Notes: generated by a model not told the origin, from the sequence alone. 64,000 bases of DNA from Zobellia galactanivorans (GCF_000973105.1 NC_015844.1:930001-994000), one strand, 5' to 3'. Shown: positions 10,293-19,614, numbered from the stretch's first letter. Numbers and translations: made by a program.

Positions 10293-10926
10293 CCTCATCA
10301 TAGCAGATGACCACAAAATGTTCATTGACGGCCTCCTAAGCATCTTGAACGATGCCCCTGAATTTTCGGTAAGGACCACGGCCAAAAACGGAAAACAAGT
10401 CGTTAAATATCTAGATATCAATGGCACTGACGACCTCCATTTACTGATAACGGACCTCAGCATGCCCGAAATGGACGGCATAGCCTTAAACCGCATAGTG
10501 AAGGAAAAACACCCTAGCCTAAAGACCTTGGTAGTGAGTATGCATATTGATGGAAGTATGATCGAAAAACTGATCCAAAACAATGTAGACGGCTATGTAC
10601 CCAAAAACGCAGAAAAAGACGAGCTCTTAACCGCCATGCGCACCATTGTCAAGGGCGAAAAGTATTTCTCACAGGAAATCAAACAGGCCTATACCGATGC
10701 CATGTTCGAAAACAAGAAGCAAGACGAAGTGCATCTTACCGACCGTGAAAAAGAAGTCTTAAAGCTCATTGCCGACGAATACACCACCCAAGAAATTGCC
10801 GATAAACTCTATTTAAGCAAACATACCATAGAAAGCTATCGCAAGAACCTCATCTCAAAACTGCAGGTAAAAAACTTGGCCGGCCTGACCAAGCATGCCA
10901 TTAAAATCGGACTTCTCGATTCTTGA
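10282..10926 (+). CDS. NarL-type response regulator
   Basis: A 214-residue two-component regulator, cognate to the kinase whose 3' end it overlaps. The receiver domain has the acidic pair D9-D10 (IIADDHK), the phosphoacceptor D58 (LLITDLSMPEMDG) and the usual switch Ser/Lys region (VVSMHID, YVPKNAEKDE). A LuxR/GerE helix-turn-helix follows near residues 150-210 (LTDREKEVLKLIADEYTTQEIADKLYLSKHTIESYRKNL). All key receiver residues are intact, in contrast to the regulator at 43883. Its target genes cannot be read from the sequence. The stop codon directly abuts the convergent PepSY gene. Confidence 0.95.
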   Translation: MKYNLIIADDHKMFIDGLLSILNDAPEFSVRTTAKNGKQVVKYLDINGTDDLHLLITDLSMPEMDGIALNRIVKEKHPSLKTLVVSMHIDGSMIEKLIQNNVDGYVPKNAEKDELLTAMRTIVKGEKYFSQEIKQAYTDAMFENKKQDEVHLTDREKEVLKLIADEYTTQEIADKLYLSKHTIESYRKNLISKLQVKNLAGLTKHAIKIGLLDS

Positions 10927-11436
10927 TCATACAAAAAGCAAGATCAAGGTAAGAAGTAGCCCGCCCAAGGCAAAATAGAGTCCTTTTTTAAAGATCGGGG
11001 CACTGGGCCTGAACATCCAAAAGGCCGATATCACAAAGAAAAGCAAGGAAGCCCCAAAGAAAATATTCAGAAAAAACAAGGGTTGGCTAGAGGTCGCCTT
11101 ATGCACCTTGGTCATTTTGTCCAAAACGAAAGGCAATGTTTTAACGGTATATGAGGCCAAGCCCGTTTTACTGTCATAAGAACCGCCTTCAAAGTGCACG
11201 ATACCGCCCTCTTCCTTTTCTAGCTTAAAGTGTTTTATTTTGAGCATCTTGCCTAGGTCGTCAGCCTTAACATTGGGCTGTATCGTTTTTTCAATGGCAA
11301 ACTCTTTCTTGAGAAAATCGGTATCCCTAAAAATCAAGATAATACCACTTATGGCGTACATGGCCATGATACCGGCCAAGAAAAAGCCAAGGTAACGGTG
11401 ATAGGTGCGCATTTTTTCTTCCGTTTTTCTTCCCAT
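10927..11436 (-). CDS. PepSY-associated membrane protein (small)
   Basis: A 169-residue inner-membrane protein. An N-terminal helix (YLGFFLAGIMAMYAISGIILIF, about residues 14-35) carries the RYLGFFLAG...YAISGI pattern of PepSY-associated transmembrane proteins. A soluble PepSY-like segment runs to about 115, and two more helices lie near 120-142 and 150-168. Such proteins often sit beside TonB-dependent receptors and are linked to iron or other metal-chelate uptake. Here the receptor gene ends 23 bases upstream on the same strand, so the two are probably one operon. An ATG eight codons further in (MRTYHR) is an alternative start. Substrate unknown. Confidence 0.8.
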   Translation of the reverse strand: MGRKTEEKMRTYHRYLGFFLAGIMAMYAISGIILIFRDTDFLKKEFAIEKTIQPNVKADDLGKMLKIKHFKLEKEEGGIVHFEGGSYDSKTGLASYTVKTLPFVLDKMTKVHKATSSQPLFFLNIFFGASLLFFVISAFWMFRPSAPIFKKGLYFALGGLLLTLILLFV

Positions 11437-11458
11437 TTTTAGTCTTTAATTCGTTGAT

Positions 11459-13840
11459 TTATCTTCTTCTACCGGAATATTCCATGGCCTCGCCTTTACC
11501 GAAACCGTAACTGAAGCCAAAAGTAATAAACCTACCACGTTGTCTTCGGCTATAACTTGAAAAATCTTCCTGTATCGTTTCCGTTTCGTTTACCCGAGAA
11601 GCGAAGGCATCTCTCACCCCTATATTCACTACGCCTTTGCCCTTCAATATTTTTTTACGGGCACCGAGGTCTAAAAACAGGTTTTCACTGGTTCTGCCCT
11701 GAATGGTTTCATAACCACTCTGATAATTTCCGGTTGCCTCGAAATCAATATCGGCCGGCATCTTGATCTTGGCCATGAGCTTTCCCGACCATCGGTCAGC
11801 GGTAAAATCGAATACTTGCTCACCTAGGCTTCCATCCCTTACAAACCTATTATAATTTAAATCGGTAGTGGCGGTAAACCATTTTACCGGACTGTATTTC
11901 CCATTAAACTCCACACCTGTGGCCTTGTTCGTTCCAATATTTTCGGGACTACTAATTTTCACGTCATCGTCGAAAGTATAGATAGATTCGATCACTTCGG
12001 TGGTGTAACGGTGATAAACGCTAAAATTGAGGGATGCCTTACCTAAAACATAAATGCTCGTTATCTCGTATGAATCGGTGAATTCGGGCTGCAAACTAGG
12101 ATTACCTTTACGGATATTAAAGTTGTTCCTGATATTGAAAAAGGGGTTCAAATCCCATAAATCGGGTCTGTACACCCTGCGGGAATACCCTGCCTGCATG
12201 GAGACCTGGTCAGTGAATTTATACGACGTATGCGCACTTGGGAAGAGATTGGTATACTTTTGCCCATTCTTTTCATCGGTATTTTTCAACAAGGTATTGA
12301 GATGGGTCTGTTCCGCCCGTACACCGGCCTTTATTCCCCACTTATTACCTTCATATGCCGCTGTACCGTAAAAGGCCATAACCTTTTGGTCGTATTCAAA
12401 AACATTGGTCAAGTCTGGATTGGATTGATACTCCCCTAACACAAAATCTTCTACCTCATAATCGTTGCTGACATCGTTCATGACATATTGCCCCCCGGTT
12501 TCCATGGTCCACTCTTCATTAAATGGCCGGGTATAATCTAACTTAAAAGTATACTCGGCTTCCTTAAACTCGGTTCGCGTTCGTTGCACACCATCACGAT
12601 CTTCCCCGAATACGGTCAGATCTTCAAAATCGGAAGATTGGTCCTTCCCAAAGAAATTCCCCAAGGCACTGAACAAAAGGTCGTGATCTTCGTGATCTTT
12701 AAAATCACTTTTGTACTGCAATTCATATTGGTATTTTGGGTTGGTAGCCTCGGTCGTTTCGGTACGCTCCCATTCAGAGACCAACTCGTCATTTGCATCC
12801 CAAGCCTTAAAATTGGTGTTTGAGGGCTGATCTTCGATTTCGTAGGCAAAATTTCCCGACAAGGTCAGTACGTTATTCTCATTGATATAGTAATCCGTTC
12901 CTAGGATAACATTGTAAAATTCCTCATTCCTAAACTCCTCGCCCACAGAAGAAATGGAAGTACCATCGGTCAAATCTCGGTTAACATTCTCCACATCGCT
13001 AGGGAGTTCCCTATAACCGGCCCCTAACTGACTAAACAGATTGAAGCGTTCGGTTCGGCGGTTAAGGCTAAGTCCGAAACTATGGTTATCGGGAGAGCCC
13101 GTATTCAAACTAATGGAGCCGTTAAGTCCCTCACGTTCCTCCTTTTTTATAACGATATTGATAATTCCCGAAGTACCCTCCGCATCGTATTTTGCCGAAG
13201 GGTTGGTAATGACCTCTACCCTTTCGATCATATCGGAAGTAATCGTCCCCAAGGCATTTCCGCCCTCTCCGGTAAGGATTGAAGGTTTTCCATTTATCAA
13301 GACTTGCACGCCTTGGCTTCCGCGTAAGCTTATCTGCCCTTCAATATTCACGTTCACCGACGGCACGTTATTTAGAACCTCAAGGGCACTCGCACCTGTG
13401 CTACTGATATCCTTTCCGACATTGAATACACGTTTATCTAACTTGAACTGGGTTCGTGAAACCTCGCCTGCCACCACGACTTCGGATAACTGTTGGGCAT
13501 CTTGCCCGAGTTCTACCTTCCCTAAAGCGATTTTACCGTTTGCGGGCACGAGGTCGTCAAATCTTTTTTTCTCAAATCCTATAAAACTGACTTCAACAAA
13601 GAAATTACGGGCCTCGGTCTTGAGACTAAACGAACCGTCATCTAGGGTCGTGGTACCCGTGATACCCTTTTGGGTGGCCTTATCGCCTACCAGGACCGTA
13701 GCAAAAGCTATCGGTTGCCCGCCTCCCTTTTCGACTACTGTTCCGGTAATCTCGATTTCACCATCTTGGGCCAGTCCCAATTCCGTAATCATCAATACAA
13801 AAAGAAGCACGTAAAACGTGCTGGTAAATTTTAAATGCAT
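11459..13840 (-). CDS. TonB-dependent outer-membrane receptor
   Basis: An outer-membrane beta-barrel protein of 793 residues from the ATG at 13840. That start gives a clean signal peptide (MHLKFTSTFYVLLFVL...GLAQ); the longer frame to GTG 13882 adds 14 unlikely residues. Order of domains: carboxypeptidase-regulatory-like Ig domain (ITGTVVEKGGGQPIAFATVLV...), then a TonB plug (GASALEVLNNVPSVNVNIEGQISLRG), then a barrel ending in an aromatic strand (GRFITFGFSYGFG). It resembles the 'outer membrane beta-barrel family' receptors without a SusD partner. No SusD-like gene is adjacent, arguing against a glycan-uptake locus. With the PepSY protein downstream and metal transport genes upstream, metal-chelate uptake is a reasonable inference. 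Confidence 0.88.
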   Translation of the reverse strand: MHLKFTSTFYVLLFVLMITELGLAQDGEIEITGTVVEKGGGQPIAFATVLVGDKATQKGITGTTTLDDGSFSLKTEARNFFVEVSFIGFEKKRFDDLVPANGKIALGKVELGQDAQQLSEVVVAGEVSRTQFKLDKRVFNVGKDISSTGASALEVLNNVPSVNVNIEGQISLRGSQGVQVLINGKPSILTGEGGNALGTITSDMIERVEVITNPSAKYDAEGTSGIINIVIKKEEREGLNGSISLNTGSPDNHSFGLSLNRRTERFNLFSQLGAGYRELPSDVENVNRDLTDGTSISSVGEEFRNEEFYNVILGTDYYINENNVLTLSGNFAYEIEDQPSNTNFKAWDANDELVSEWERTETTEATNPKYQYELQYKSDFKDHEDHDLLFSALGNFFGKDQSSDFEDLTVFGEDRDGVQRTRTEFKEAEYTFKLDYTRPFNEEWTMETGGQYVMNDVSNDYEVEDFVLGEYQSNPDLTNVFEYDQKVMAFYGTAAYEGNKWGIKAGVRAEQTHLNTLLKNTDEKNGQKYTNLFPSAHTSYKFTDQVSMQAGYSRRVYRPDLWDLNPFFNIRNNFNIRKGNPSLQPEFTDSYEITSIYVLGKASLNFSVYHRYTTEVIESIYTFDDDVKISSPENIGTNKATGVEFNGKYSPVKWFTATTDLNYNRFVRDGSLGEQVFDFTADRWSGKLMAKIKMPADIDFEATGNYQSGYETIQGRTSENLFLDLGARKKILKGKGVVNIGVRDAFASRVNETETIQEDFSSYSRRQRGRFITFGFSYGFGKGEAMEYSGRRR

Positions 13841-13974
13841 GGTACTAGTTGTTTGGATTATAAAAATGCGTAAAAAAACCACACCAACAGAATCCTAACT
13901 AGGCTATCTATCAATTTTAACAATATTCCCTCCATCTGAGAAATCAGTTCCCCTCAAAATAGGAACGCTTCCTC

Positions 13975-15972
13975 CTATTGCCATTTCATATTTTGCAATC
14001 GAACCGCGTTTAAAACGGCCAATAAAGCAACGCCCACATCGGCAAAAACGGCCTCCCACATGGTAGCGACGCCACCGGCCCCCAGAATCAAGACAATGGC
14101 CTTCACCCCAAAAGCCAAACCGATATTCTGCCAAACGATACGGCGTGTAGACCTTCCTATGGCGATGGCTTGGACCACTTTTTCCGGTTGGTCCGTTTGT
14201 ATGATCACATCGGCAGTTTCAATGGCCACATCGCTGCCCAAACCGCCCATAGCAATTCCCAGATCACTGGCCGCCAAGACCGGGGCATCGTTGATACCGT
14301 CACCTATAAAGGCCACTTTTGCCCCGGCAACGCCCTTTAGTCGTTCTACTTCCTTAAGCTTATCTTCAGGCAGGAGTCCGCCCATGGCCGAATCGACATG
14401 TAGTTCTCCCGCTACTTTTTGCGTAATGGCCTCTTTATCGCCCGACAGCATCACAATTTTTGAAATGCCCATTTTCCGAATGCTTTCGACCGCCTCCATA
14501 GCGCCTTCCTTTAGCTCGTCGGCAATCACGACATAGCCTGCAAACTTTCCTTCAATAGCTACCATAACCGTGCTTTCAACGACGGCACGCGCTGCTTCAG
14601 GAACGACAATTCCATTGACGAGCATCAGGGCCTCGTTCCCCGCCAATACCGATTTACGGTCAACGGTACCTATCAGTCCCTTACCCGCAACTTCAAAAAC
14701 ATCTTGGGCCTTATGTCCTTCCCCATCGTTTTTATAGTCCAAAATTGCCTTGGCTATCGGATGGGTGGATTGGGCTTCAATGGCCATGAGATAATGCATA
14801 AAATCTTGTTCGGTCAAGGGGGCATTGGTGGATCCGTCCTCGGAATACACTACGATGTCCTTTATCTTGAACACGCCCTTGGTCATAGTACCCGTTTTGT
14901 CCATGGCCAAAGTGTTGATTTTGGTTATGGTATCCAAAAAGGAAGCCCCCTTGAACAGAATACCGTTGCGTGAAGCCGCCCCCAAACCTCCAAAATAGCC
15001 CAAGGGAATAGAGATCACCAAGGCACAAGGACACGAGATTACCAAGAAGATCAACGCACGGTACAGCCATTCGCTAAATATATAATCTTGCACAAAAAAG
15101 TAAGGAAACAAGGTCAGGCCAATGGCCAAGAATACCACGATCGGTGTATATATCTTGGCGAACTTTCGGATAAACAGTTCCGTTTTCGACTTACGGGCCG
15201 TAGCATTCTGTACCATGTCAAGTATACGGGCAATGGAACTATCCTTAAATTCCTTGGTCGTCACAATTTCAACGACACCGTCAAGATTGATACTTCCCGC
15301 ATATACCTTATCGCCGTGAAGAATGGTCGAGGGTTTGCTTTCCCCGGAAATAGCCGCCGTATTCAGACTGGCTTTTTGCGATACCAATTTTCCATCCAAG
15401 GGCACTTTTTCACCTACCCGTACCTGAATACGCTCCCCTATTTTCACCGATTCGGGCGCTACCGAAACCGGATTGCCATCACGGAGAACGGTAGCCGATT
15501 TGGGCCTAACATCCAAGAGAGCCTTTATATTTCCCCTTGCCTTTGTCACGGCCGAATGTTGGAACAGTTCACCTACGGTATAAAAAAGCATTACCGCTAC
15601 CCCCTCAGGGAACTCGCCAATGGCGAATGCCCCGACCGTAGCGATTGACATCAAGAAAAATTCCGTAAAAAAATCACCTTTTAATATACTCTCCCAACCT
15701 TGCTTCATGACCGGAAAACCTACTGGAATATATGCCGCTACATACCAAACGATTCTGAGCCAATCCTTAAAAAAACCTACATTAAAAAAATCGAGCAGAA
15801 TGCCCGACATCAACAATACGAAACTTATGATTGCAGGTGTGTATTGTTTGATACGGCTCGACTTGGCATTCTTTTGGCTATCACAACAACTGCCCCCGTG
15901 GTCGTGCCCATCACCTGCGGAATGTTCATGGGCTCCAGTATCACGAAGAACGATTTTCTTTTTTTTCATCAT
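13975..15972 (-). CDS. heavy-metal translocating P1B-type ATPase (Zn/Cd/Co type)
   Basis: A 665-residue inner-membrane pump. It opens with a His/Cys-rich metal-binding tail (HEHSAGDGHDHGGSCC, residues 15-30) in place of a full HMA domain. Membrane helices, the actuator TGE-type motif (AAISGES, about 207-213), the metal-site CPC (314-316 in SCPCAL), the phosphorylation motif DKTGT with D358, and the hinge GDGINDAPVL near the C-terminus are all present. CPC with a histidine-rich N-terminus points to zinc, cadmium or cobalt export (ZntA/CadA group). It follows a relic of an RND metal-efflux operon on the same strand, so it is probably the working metal exporter of this locus. Confidence 0.93.
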   Translation of the reverse strand: MMKKKKIVLRDTGAHEHSAGDGHDHGGSCCDSQKNAKSSRIKQYTPAIISFVLLMSGILLDFFNVGFFKDWLRIVWYVAAYIPVGFPVMKQGWESILKGDFFTEFFLMSIATVGAFAIGEFPEGVAVMLFYTVGELFQHSAVTKARGNIKALLDVRPKSATVLRDGNPVSVAPESVKIGERIQVRVGEKVPLDGKLVSQKASLNTAAISGESKPSTILHGDKVYAGSINLDGVVEIVTTKEFKDSSIARILDMVQNATARKSKTELFIRKFAKIYTPIVVFLAIGLTLFPYFFVQDYIFSEWLYRALIFLVISCPCALVISIPLGYFGGLGAASRNGILFKGASFLDTITKINTLAMDKTGTMTKGVFKIKDIVVYSEDGSTNAPLTEQDFMHYLMAIEAQSTHPIAKAILDYKNDGEGHKAQDVFEVAGKGLIGTVDRKSVLAGNEALMLVNGIVVPEAARAVVESTVMVAIEGKFAGYVVIADELKEGAMEAVESIRKMGISKIVMLSGDKEAITQKVAGELHVDSAMGGLLPEDKLKEVERLKGVAGAKVAFIGDGINDAPVLAASDLGIAMGGLGSDVAIETADVIIQTDQPEKVVQAIAIGRSTRRIVWQNIGLAFGVKAIVLILGAGGVATMWEAVFADVGVALLAVLNAVRLQNMKWQ

Positions 15973-16100
15973 TGTTCAAAATTATCAATTCATCCCCCCT
16001 GTTTCAAAGGGTATACCGTTAAAGCTATCTAAAGTAACGGCATCCTAATGAAAATAAGGGCCTTAAACGCAAAAAATATTGCACAAAATGGGCGGTATTT

Positions 16101-16586
16101 TCATCGATGGCTATGTTCCGTCTCTCCCTTTTTCATTTCCGCCATCAAATAGTAGGCATTGTTGAACGCAAATGCCACAATAGCTTCCAAGGGCCGTAAA
16201 AAACGAACAGCTGCCCAATCGCCATCTTTCACCCCTAGCGTGACCTCGTGGGGAACAAAACGGTAAGCACCCCCTTCATTTCCTACGGCAAATTCAAAAC
16301 TTTTTGCCCCCTCTTTGACACTAGCGCTTACGGGAAGGGCCCTTACTAAATTGTTCCCTACCTGAATACGATCTTTTATGTACATTCCCGCAATCAGGTT
16401 GCCCCCCTTGTTTTCTATTTCGGTATGTTCGCGCAAGGCTTTCGGGTTCTGCTCAAAGGTAATATCAGGCACGGCATCTATAGGAACTTGGGTTATGATC
16501 CAAATACCAGCACCAATAAGTGCTAGCGTGAAGAGACCCACAATAAATTTATTATGGATTGAAAAATCAATGATTCTATTAATCAT
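16101..16586 (-). pseudogene. in-frame relic: start of CusA/CzcA fused to end of CusB-like adaptor
   Basis: The 161-codon frame joins two unrelated pieces. Residues 1-43 (MINRIIDFSIHNKFIVGLFT through VPIDAVPDIT) are the N-terminus and first membrane helix of a CusA/CzcA heavy-metal RND pump, normally over 1,000 residues. Residues 44-161 are the C-terminal part of a CusB-like periplasmic adaptor of the Bacteroidota type, with KGGNLIAGMYIKDRIQVGNN, VRALPVSASVKEGAK and the ending FNNAYYLMAEMKKGE followed by His. The simplest history is one deletion in an operon cusA-(tolC)-cusB that removed the rest of the pump, any outer-membrane channel gene and most of the adaptor, leaving an open frame. The junction is near 16458. 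It may be expressed but cannot pump metal. The neighbours, a DUF6660 gene and a P1B ATPase, are typical of such operons. Confidence 0.8.
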
Positions 16587-16713
16587 ATGGGTTGCTATAA
16601 TTCAGTTAGAAAATGTCTATTTCTGTCGAGAAATATTAACGTCAAAAATTAGGGTAATGAAATCTAAAACGAATTCATTACAACAGGATACAGGTATCCC
16701 CTAAAAAACTGAA

Positions 16714-17022
16714 TTATACCTTGGGAGGTTGTAAGAGGTCTAGAGAAATATCTTTGCCCAAACTATCGAAATGGGCTAATTCTTCTTGAGGAATTGAGGG
16801 CTGAAAAGGTTCAAACGAAAAGATTTCAAAACTGACCGTATGTGTATGGCAGCAATGGCAGTGGCAGAACGGAGAACACAAATCGTTTAGGGCATGCCCG
16901 TAACCATCACCGCTATCCGCAACTACGGAAACTTGACCATCGGCAAGCGGTTCCATATCACTACAGGGTACCACATTGAGTGCCAGAAAGTAAAAGGACA
17001 ATATGAAGGTCAATAGTTTCAC
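16714..17022 (-). CDS. DUF6660-type small Cys/His-rich exported protein
   Basis: This is the small protein usually found at the head of Bacteroidota metal-efflux (czc/cus) operons. From GTG 17022 it is 102 residues: a signal or anchor sequence (VKLLTFILSFYFLALNVVPC), a variable segment, then the metal-binding-like cluster LCSPFCHCHCCHTH and a C-terminal LGKDISLDLLQPPKV ending typical of the group. An in-frame ATG-like start at 17109 would add 29 unlikely residues. Role unknown; metal sensing or binding in the periplasm is plausible from the Cys/His cluster. It now precedes only the cusA'-'cusB relic. Confidence 0.75.
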   Translation of the reverse strand: MKLLTFILSFYFLALNVVPCSDMEPLADGQVSVVADSGDGYGHALNDLCSPFCHCHCCHTHTVSFEIFSFEPFQPSIPQEELAHFDSLGKDISLDLLQPPKV

Positions 17023-17026
17023 GAAG

Positions 17027-17034
17027 CAAAGATA
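17027..17034 (-). promoter_or_regulatory. -7 element directly upstream of the DUF6660 gene
   Basis: The minus strand reads TATCTTTG (plus CAAAGATA), a perfect TAnnTTTG. Only four bases separate it from the GTG at 17022, so transcription would begin at or next to the start codon. Confidence 0.45.
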
Positions 17035-17135
17035 AAAAGATTTTGATCGGTGGTTGTTCCCCGAAGCATTCATTCGGCACAAAATAAATTCACACAAACC
17101 TCCCCACACTATATTTTAGCCCCAAGCCATAGAAG

Positions 17136-18314
17136 CTACAGATAACGCAACCACCACTTCTCCCTATGGTTGCTTTTATACCGGTCAAACCATGCGCATA
17201 AAGGATAGAGGGCTACAACAAGTACCGCCCAAATTAGGTACACCACCCCTAGACCAAAACCATATCCCTTTAGGCCTGGTTGCATTGTAACCCATAGGTC
17301 CACATACATATCCGATGCCCTAAAGCCTGTTAATACCGCTGCAAATAATGCCAGTAAGTGAATAACATAAATATGGATTATATAAAAGAACATGGGCACA
17401 CGACCTATGATTACCAATTTATCAAATACCCATCCCTTCCATTTTTCGGCAAAGGCCAAAAGCATAATGGATGGGCCTATCGTAATTAGCAGGAACAACA
17501 GTGAGGGCGGATATTTGGTCACATTAAAAAAGGACATCAACGTATAGCTCCACGAACCTTGTGAAGTCCACAAATACGGATCTCCATAATAATTCATAAC
17601 CCGGAGTATCAAAAATGCCACGGTAATCCCAGCGCCCATTTGCAGGAGAATTTTCGCCCTGGTCTTACTATCAAAACTCTGTTTATAGATGGTTCCAAAA
17701 TAATACCCTAAAGGCATCACAAAAACCCAAGGTAAAATAGGATAGGCAACAAAGATCCGAACATCGCCATAAGTCAACAATTTAAATCCATGGAGAAACG
17801 ACCAAATACCGGAATTCAGGCTTCCGCCCGATTCGAAAAAATCGAATAGGTTATGTCCGCCTACGACCAAGGCGGAAAGTATCAAGACCACTCTCTTGGG
17901 CAGATGGATCAATCCTGCCAAGAAAATCATCGCCAGACCAAGAATCCATATTACCTGCAGCATACTATAGGACAAATCGAATTTAAAAAGCCATGCGAAT
18001 TTTACCACGGTAAGCTCTAAGAAAATTAACCAAAAGCCACGCTTAAGAAGCCAATTAGACAAGTATTTCAAACCTTTTCGCTGGCCGACAAAAAAAGCGG
18101 ATGTTCCCGCCAAAAACACAAATACGGGCGCGCAATAATGGGTGATAAATCGCGTAAAGAAAAGAGGGCCGTTGGTTTGTGTTAAATCGGTGGGATCAAA
18201 AAGAAAGGCATCGTAATGAAAATAATCACGCACATGGTCCAAGGCCATGATCACCATGACCAAACCTCTTAACATGTCTATTGATTTAATTCTGTTATAG
18301 GTGGTTTTAATCAT
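17136..18314 (-). CDS. DUF1624 / HGSNAT-like multi-pass membrane protein
   Basis: A 392-residue integral membrane protein with about ten hydrophobic helices. The N-terminus RIKSIDMLRGLVMVIMALDHVRDYFH is the signature of the DUF1624 group, related to heparan-alpha-glucosaminide N-acetyltransferase and other acyltransferases; the SxDxLRG...ALDHxRD residues are those conserved in the family. These proteins are thought to move acyl groups across the membrane to sugar substrates, but the substrate here is unknown. It is transcribed alone as far as can be seen. The C-terminal end (CAWFDRYKSNHREKWWLRYL) is typical of the group. Confidence 0.85.
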   Translation of the reverse strand: MIKTTYNRIKSIDMLRGLVMVIMALDHVRDYFHYDAFLFDPTDLTQTNGPLFFTRFITHYCAPVFVFLAGTSAFFVGQRKGLKYLSNWLLKRGFWLIFLELTVVKFAWLFKFDLSYSMLQVIWILGLAMIFLAGLIHLPKRVVLILSALVVGGHNLFDFFESGGSLNSGIWSFLHGFKLLTYGDVRIFVAYPILPWVFVMPLGYYFGTIYKQSFDSKTRAKILLQMGAGITVAFLILRVMNYYGDPYLWTSQGSWSYTLMSFFNVTKYPPSLLFLLITIGPSIMLLAFAEKWKGWVFDKLVIIGRVPMFFYIIHIYVIHLLALFAAVLTGFRASDMYVDLWVTMQPGLKGYGFGLGVVYLIWAVLVVALYPLCAWFDRYKSNHREKWWLRYL

Positions 18315-18688
18315 ACCATTAATACTCGGAAATTAACAGTTTAATACATTTATAAGAAACAACAACGCTTCTTTAAGTAGGATTAAGGTAAACCAAAATG
18401 TAAGTTATTTCATAAAGTTCTTATGTGCTGCGCACAAAAATGTATAAGCTGCAGCTTTTTGCTTATAAATGGGAGGTTTACTGCATCACCTGATCCGTAT
18501 CCGCTCATATTAAGACCTATGGGGAATTACGACAAAACATACGGATTAGCATACAGGATATTAGTCGTGCAGAGCCGAGGCTTAATCAAAAGGTTTACCT
18601 ATTTTTATGCAATTGTGCACAAAACACAACCGTAGAATGAACCCTGGCCCCAATGGTTGGCCAAGACTTTTGACAATACATAAAGCAT
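18315..18688. other. intergenic region with small dyads, no supported gene
   Basis: This divergent intergenic stretch has two short overlapping plus-strand frames (70 and 93 codons) with no recognisable composition or start context, so I do not call genes. It holds a hairpin TATAAGC (18443-18449) / GCTTATA (18461-18467) and an 8-bp inverted repeat ATCCGTAT (18493-18500) / ATACGGAT (18539-18546). Promoters for both flanking genes must lie here. I saw no clean TAnnTTTG element. Confidence 0.5.
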
Positions 18689-19606
18689 ATGAAAATAGGA
18701 ATTTTAGGAATGGGTGGAGTCGGGAGTTTCGTCGGGGCAAAACTTACGGAAAATTACAAAGACGATCCAGATACCCAGATTGTTTTTATTTGCCGCAACA
18801 AAACCAAGGAAAGCATTATCACCAATGGCCTTTCATTAACCACGGAAGGCAAAACCATTATGTGCAAACCCTATTTGGTATCGGATGACAGCAAGGAAAT
18901 AGGTTTACTCGATCTATTGATCGTATCGACCAAATCGTTTTCACTCGGTAACGCCATTGGCCAATATCAAGATTGCCTGAAGAAGGAAACGATAATACTT
19001 CCTATACAGAATGGGGTAGACTCAAAAAACGTAATCGAAAACAGCATTGACCAAGACAATTCAAAAATACTCGAAGCCTGTATCTACATCGTTTCAAACA
19101 TAGAACGACCGGGAGTAGTAAAACACCTTGGGGGCCCAGGAAAAATTTTCTTTGGAAATAGCGATGGCCAAGATTATAAATGGTTAGAAGAACTATTGGT
19201 CAAAGGGGGCCTAAATGCAAGCTACACCAAGGATATCAAAACCATACTATGGAAAAAATACCTTTTTGTTTCTCCCTTGGCCGCAATGACCGCAGCGCTC
19301 GACATTACACTTGGGGAATTGGCCGAAAACCCAGCACACATGGCCAAACTTGAAAAAATGATGAAAGAAGTCCGAGAACTGGCGAAGCACTTCGGCATCA
19401 CCCTAAGCGATATGGATATCAACGAGGCATTGGCAATGATCTCAAATTTCCCCTACCAATCAAAAACCTCCCTTCAATTAGATATTGAAAGCAAGAATAA
19501 AGATACCGAAAAAGCCAATTTGGTCGATTATATGATAACTACCGGTAAAACATTCGGGGTCAAGGTTGACCATTACGAAGAGATGAGTGCAAAAATCACG
19601 GTTTGA
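18689..19606 (+). CDS. ketopantoate reductase family oxidoreductase (PanE/ApbA-like)
   Basis: A 305-residue NAD(P)-dependent reductase. The N-terminal Rossmann motif MKIGILGMGGVGSFVGAKL is followed by the family segment LLIVSTKSFSL and PIQNGVDSKNVIE (about residues 110-122, where Asn is catalytic-site). The C-terminal helical domain (ILWKKYLFVSPLAAMTA..., with the conserved Lys) is that of 2-dehydropantoate 2-reductase. PanE makes pantoate from ketopantoate for coenzyme A synthesis. Many paralogues have other 2-keto acid substrates, and no pantothenate genes are nearby, so I leave the symbol open. The next gene begins 8 bases after its stop. Confidence 0.82.
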   Translation: MKIGILGMGGVGSFVGAKLTENYKDDPDTQIVFICRNKTKESIITNGLSLTTEGKTIMCKPYLVSDDSKEIGLLDLLIVSTKSFSLGNAIGQYQDCLKKETIILPIQNGVDSKNVIENSIDQDNSKILEACIYIVSNIERPGVVKHLGGPGKIFFGNSDGQDYKWLEELLVKGGLNASYTKDIKTILWKKYLFVSPLAAMTAALDITLGELAENPAHMAKLEKMMKEVRELAKHFGITLSDMDINEALAMISNFPYQSKTSLQLDIESKNKDTEKANLVDYMITTGKTFGVKVDHYEEMSAKITV

Positions 19607-19614
19607 TGTAATCC

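Noticed and set aside
13041-13814. 257-codon plus-strand frame within the TonB receptor gene
   Set aside because: It is antisense to a well-supported coding region with signal peptide, plug and barrel, and its translation (rich in Ser, Pro and Thr) looks like a reverse-complement shadow.
15088-15648. 186-codon plus-strand frame within the P-type ATPase gene
   Set aside because: Antisense to conserved ATPase motifs; no recognisable protein features.
18423-18888. Two overlapping plus-strand frames (70 and 93 codons) upstream of the panE-like gene
   Set aside because: No start context, no family resemblance, and the second runs out of frame into the panE-like gene. Treated as intergenic.
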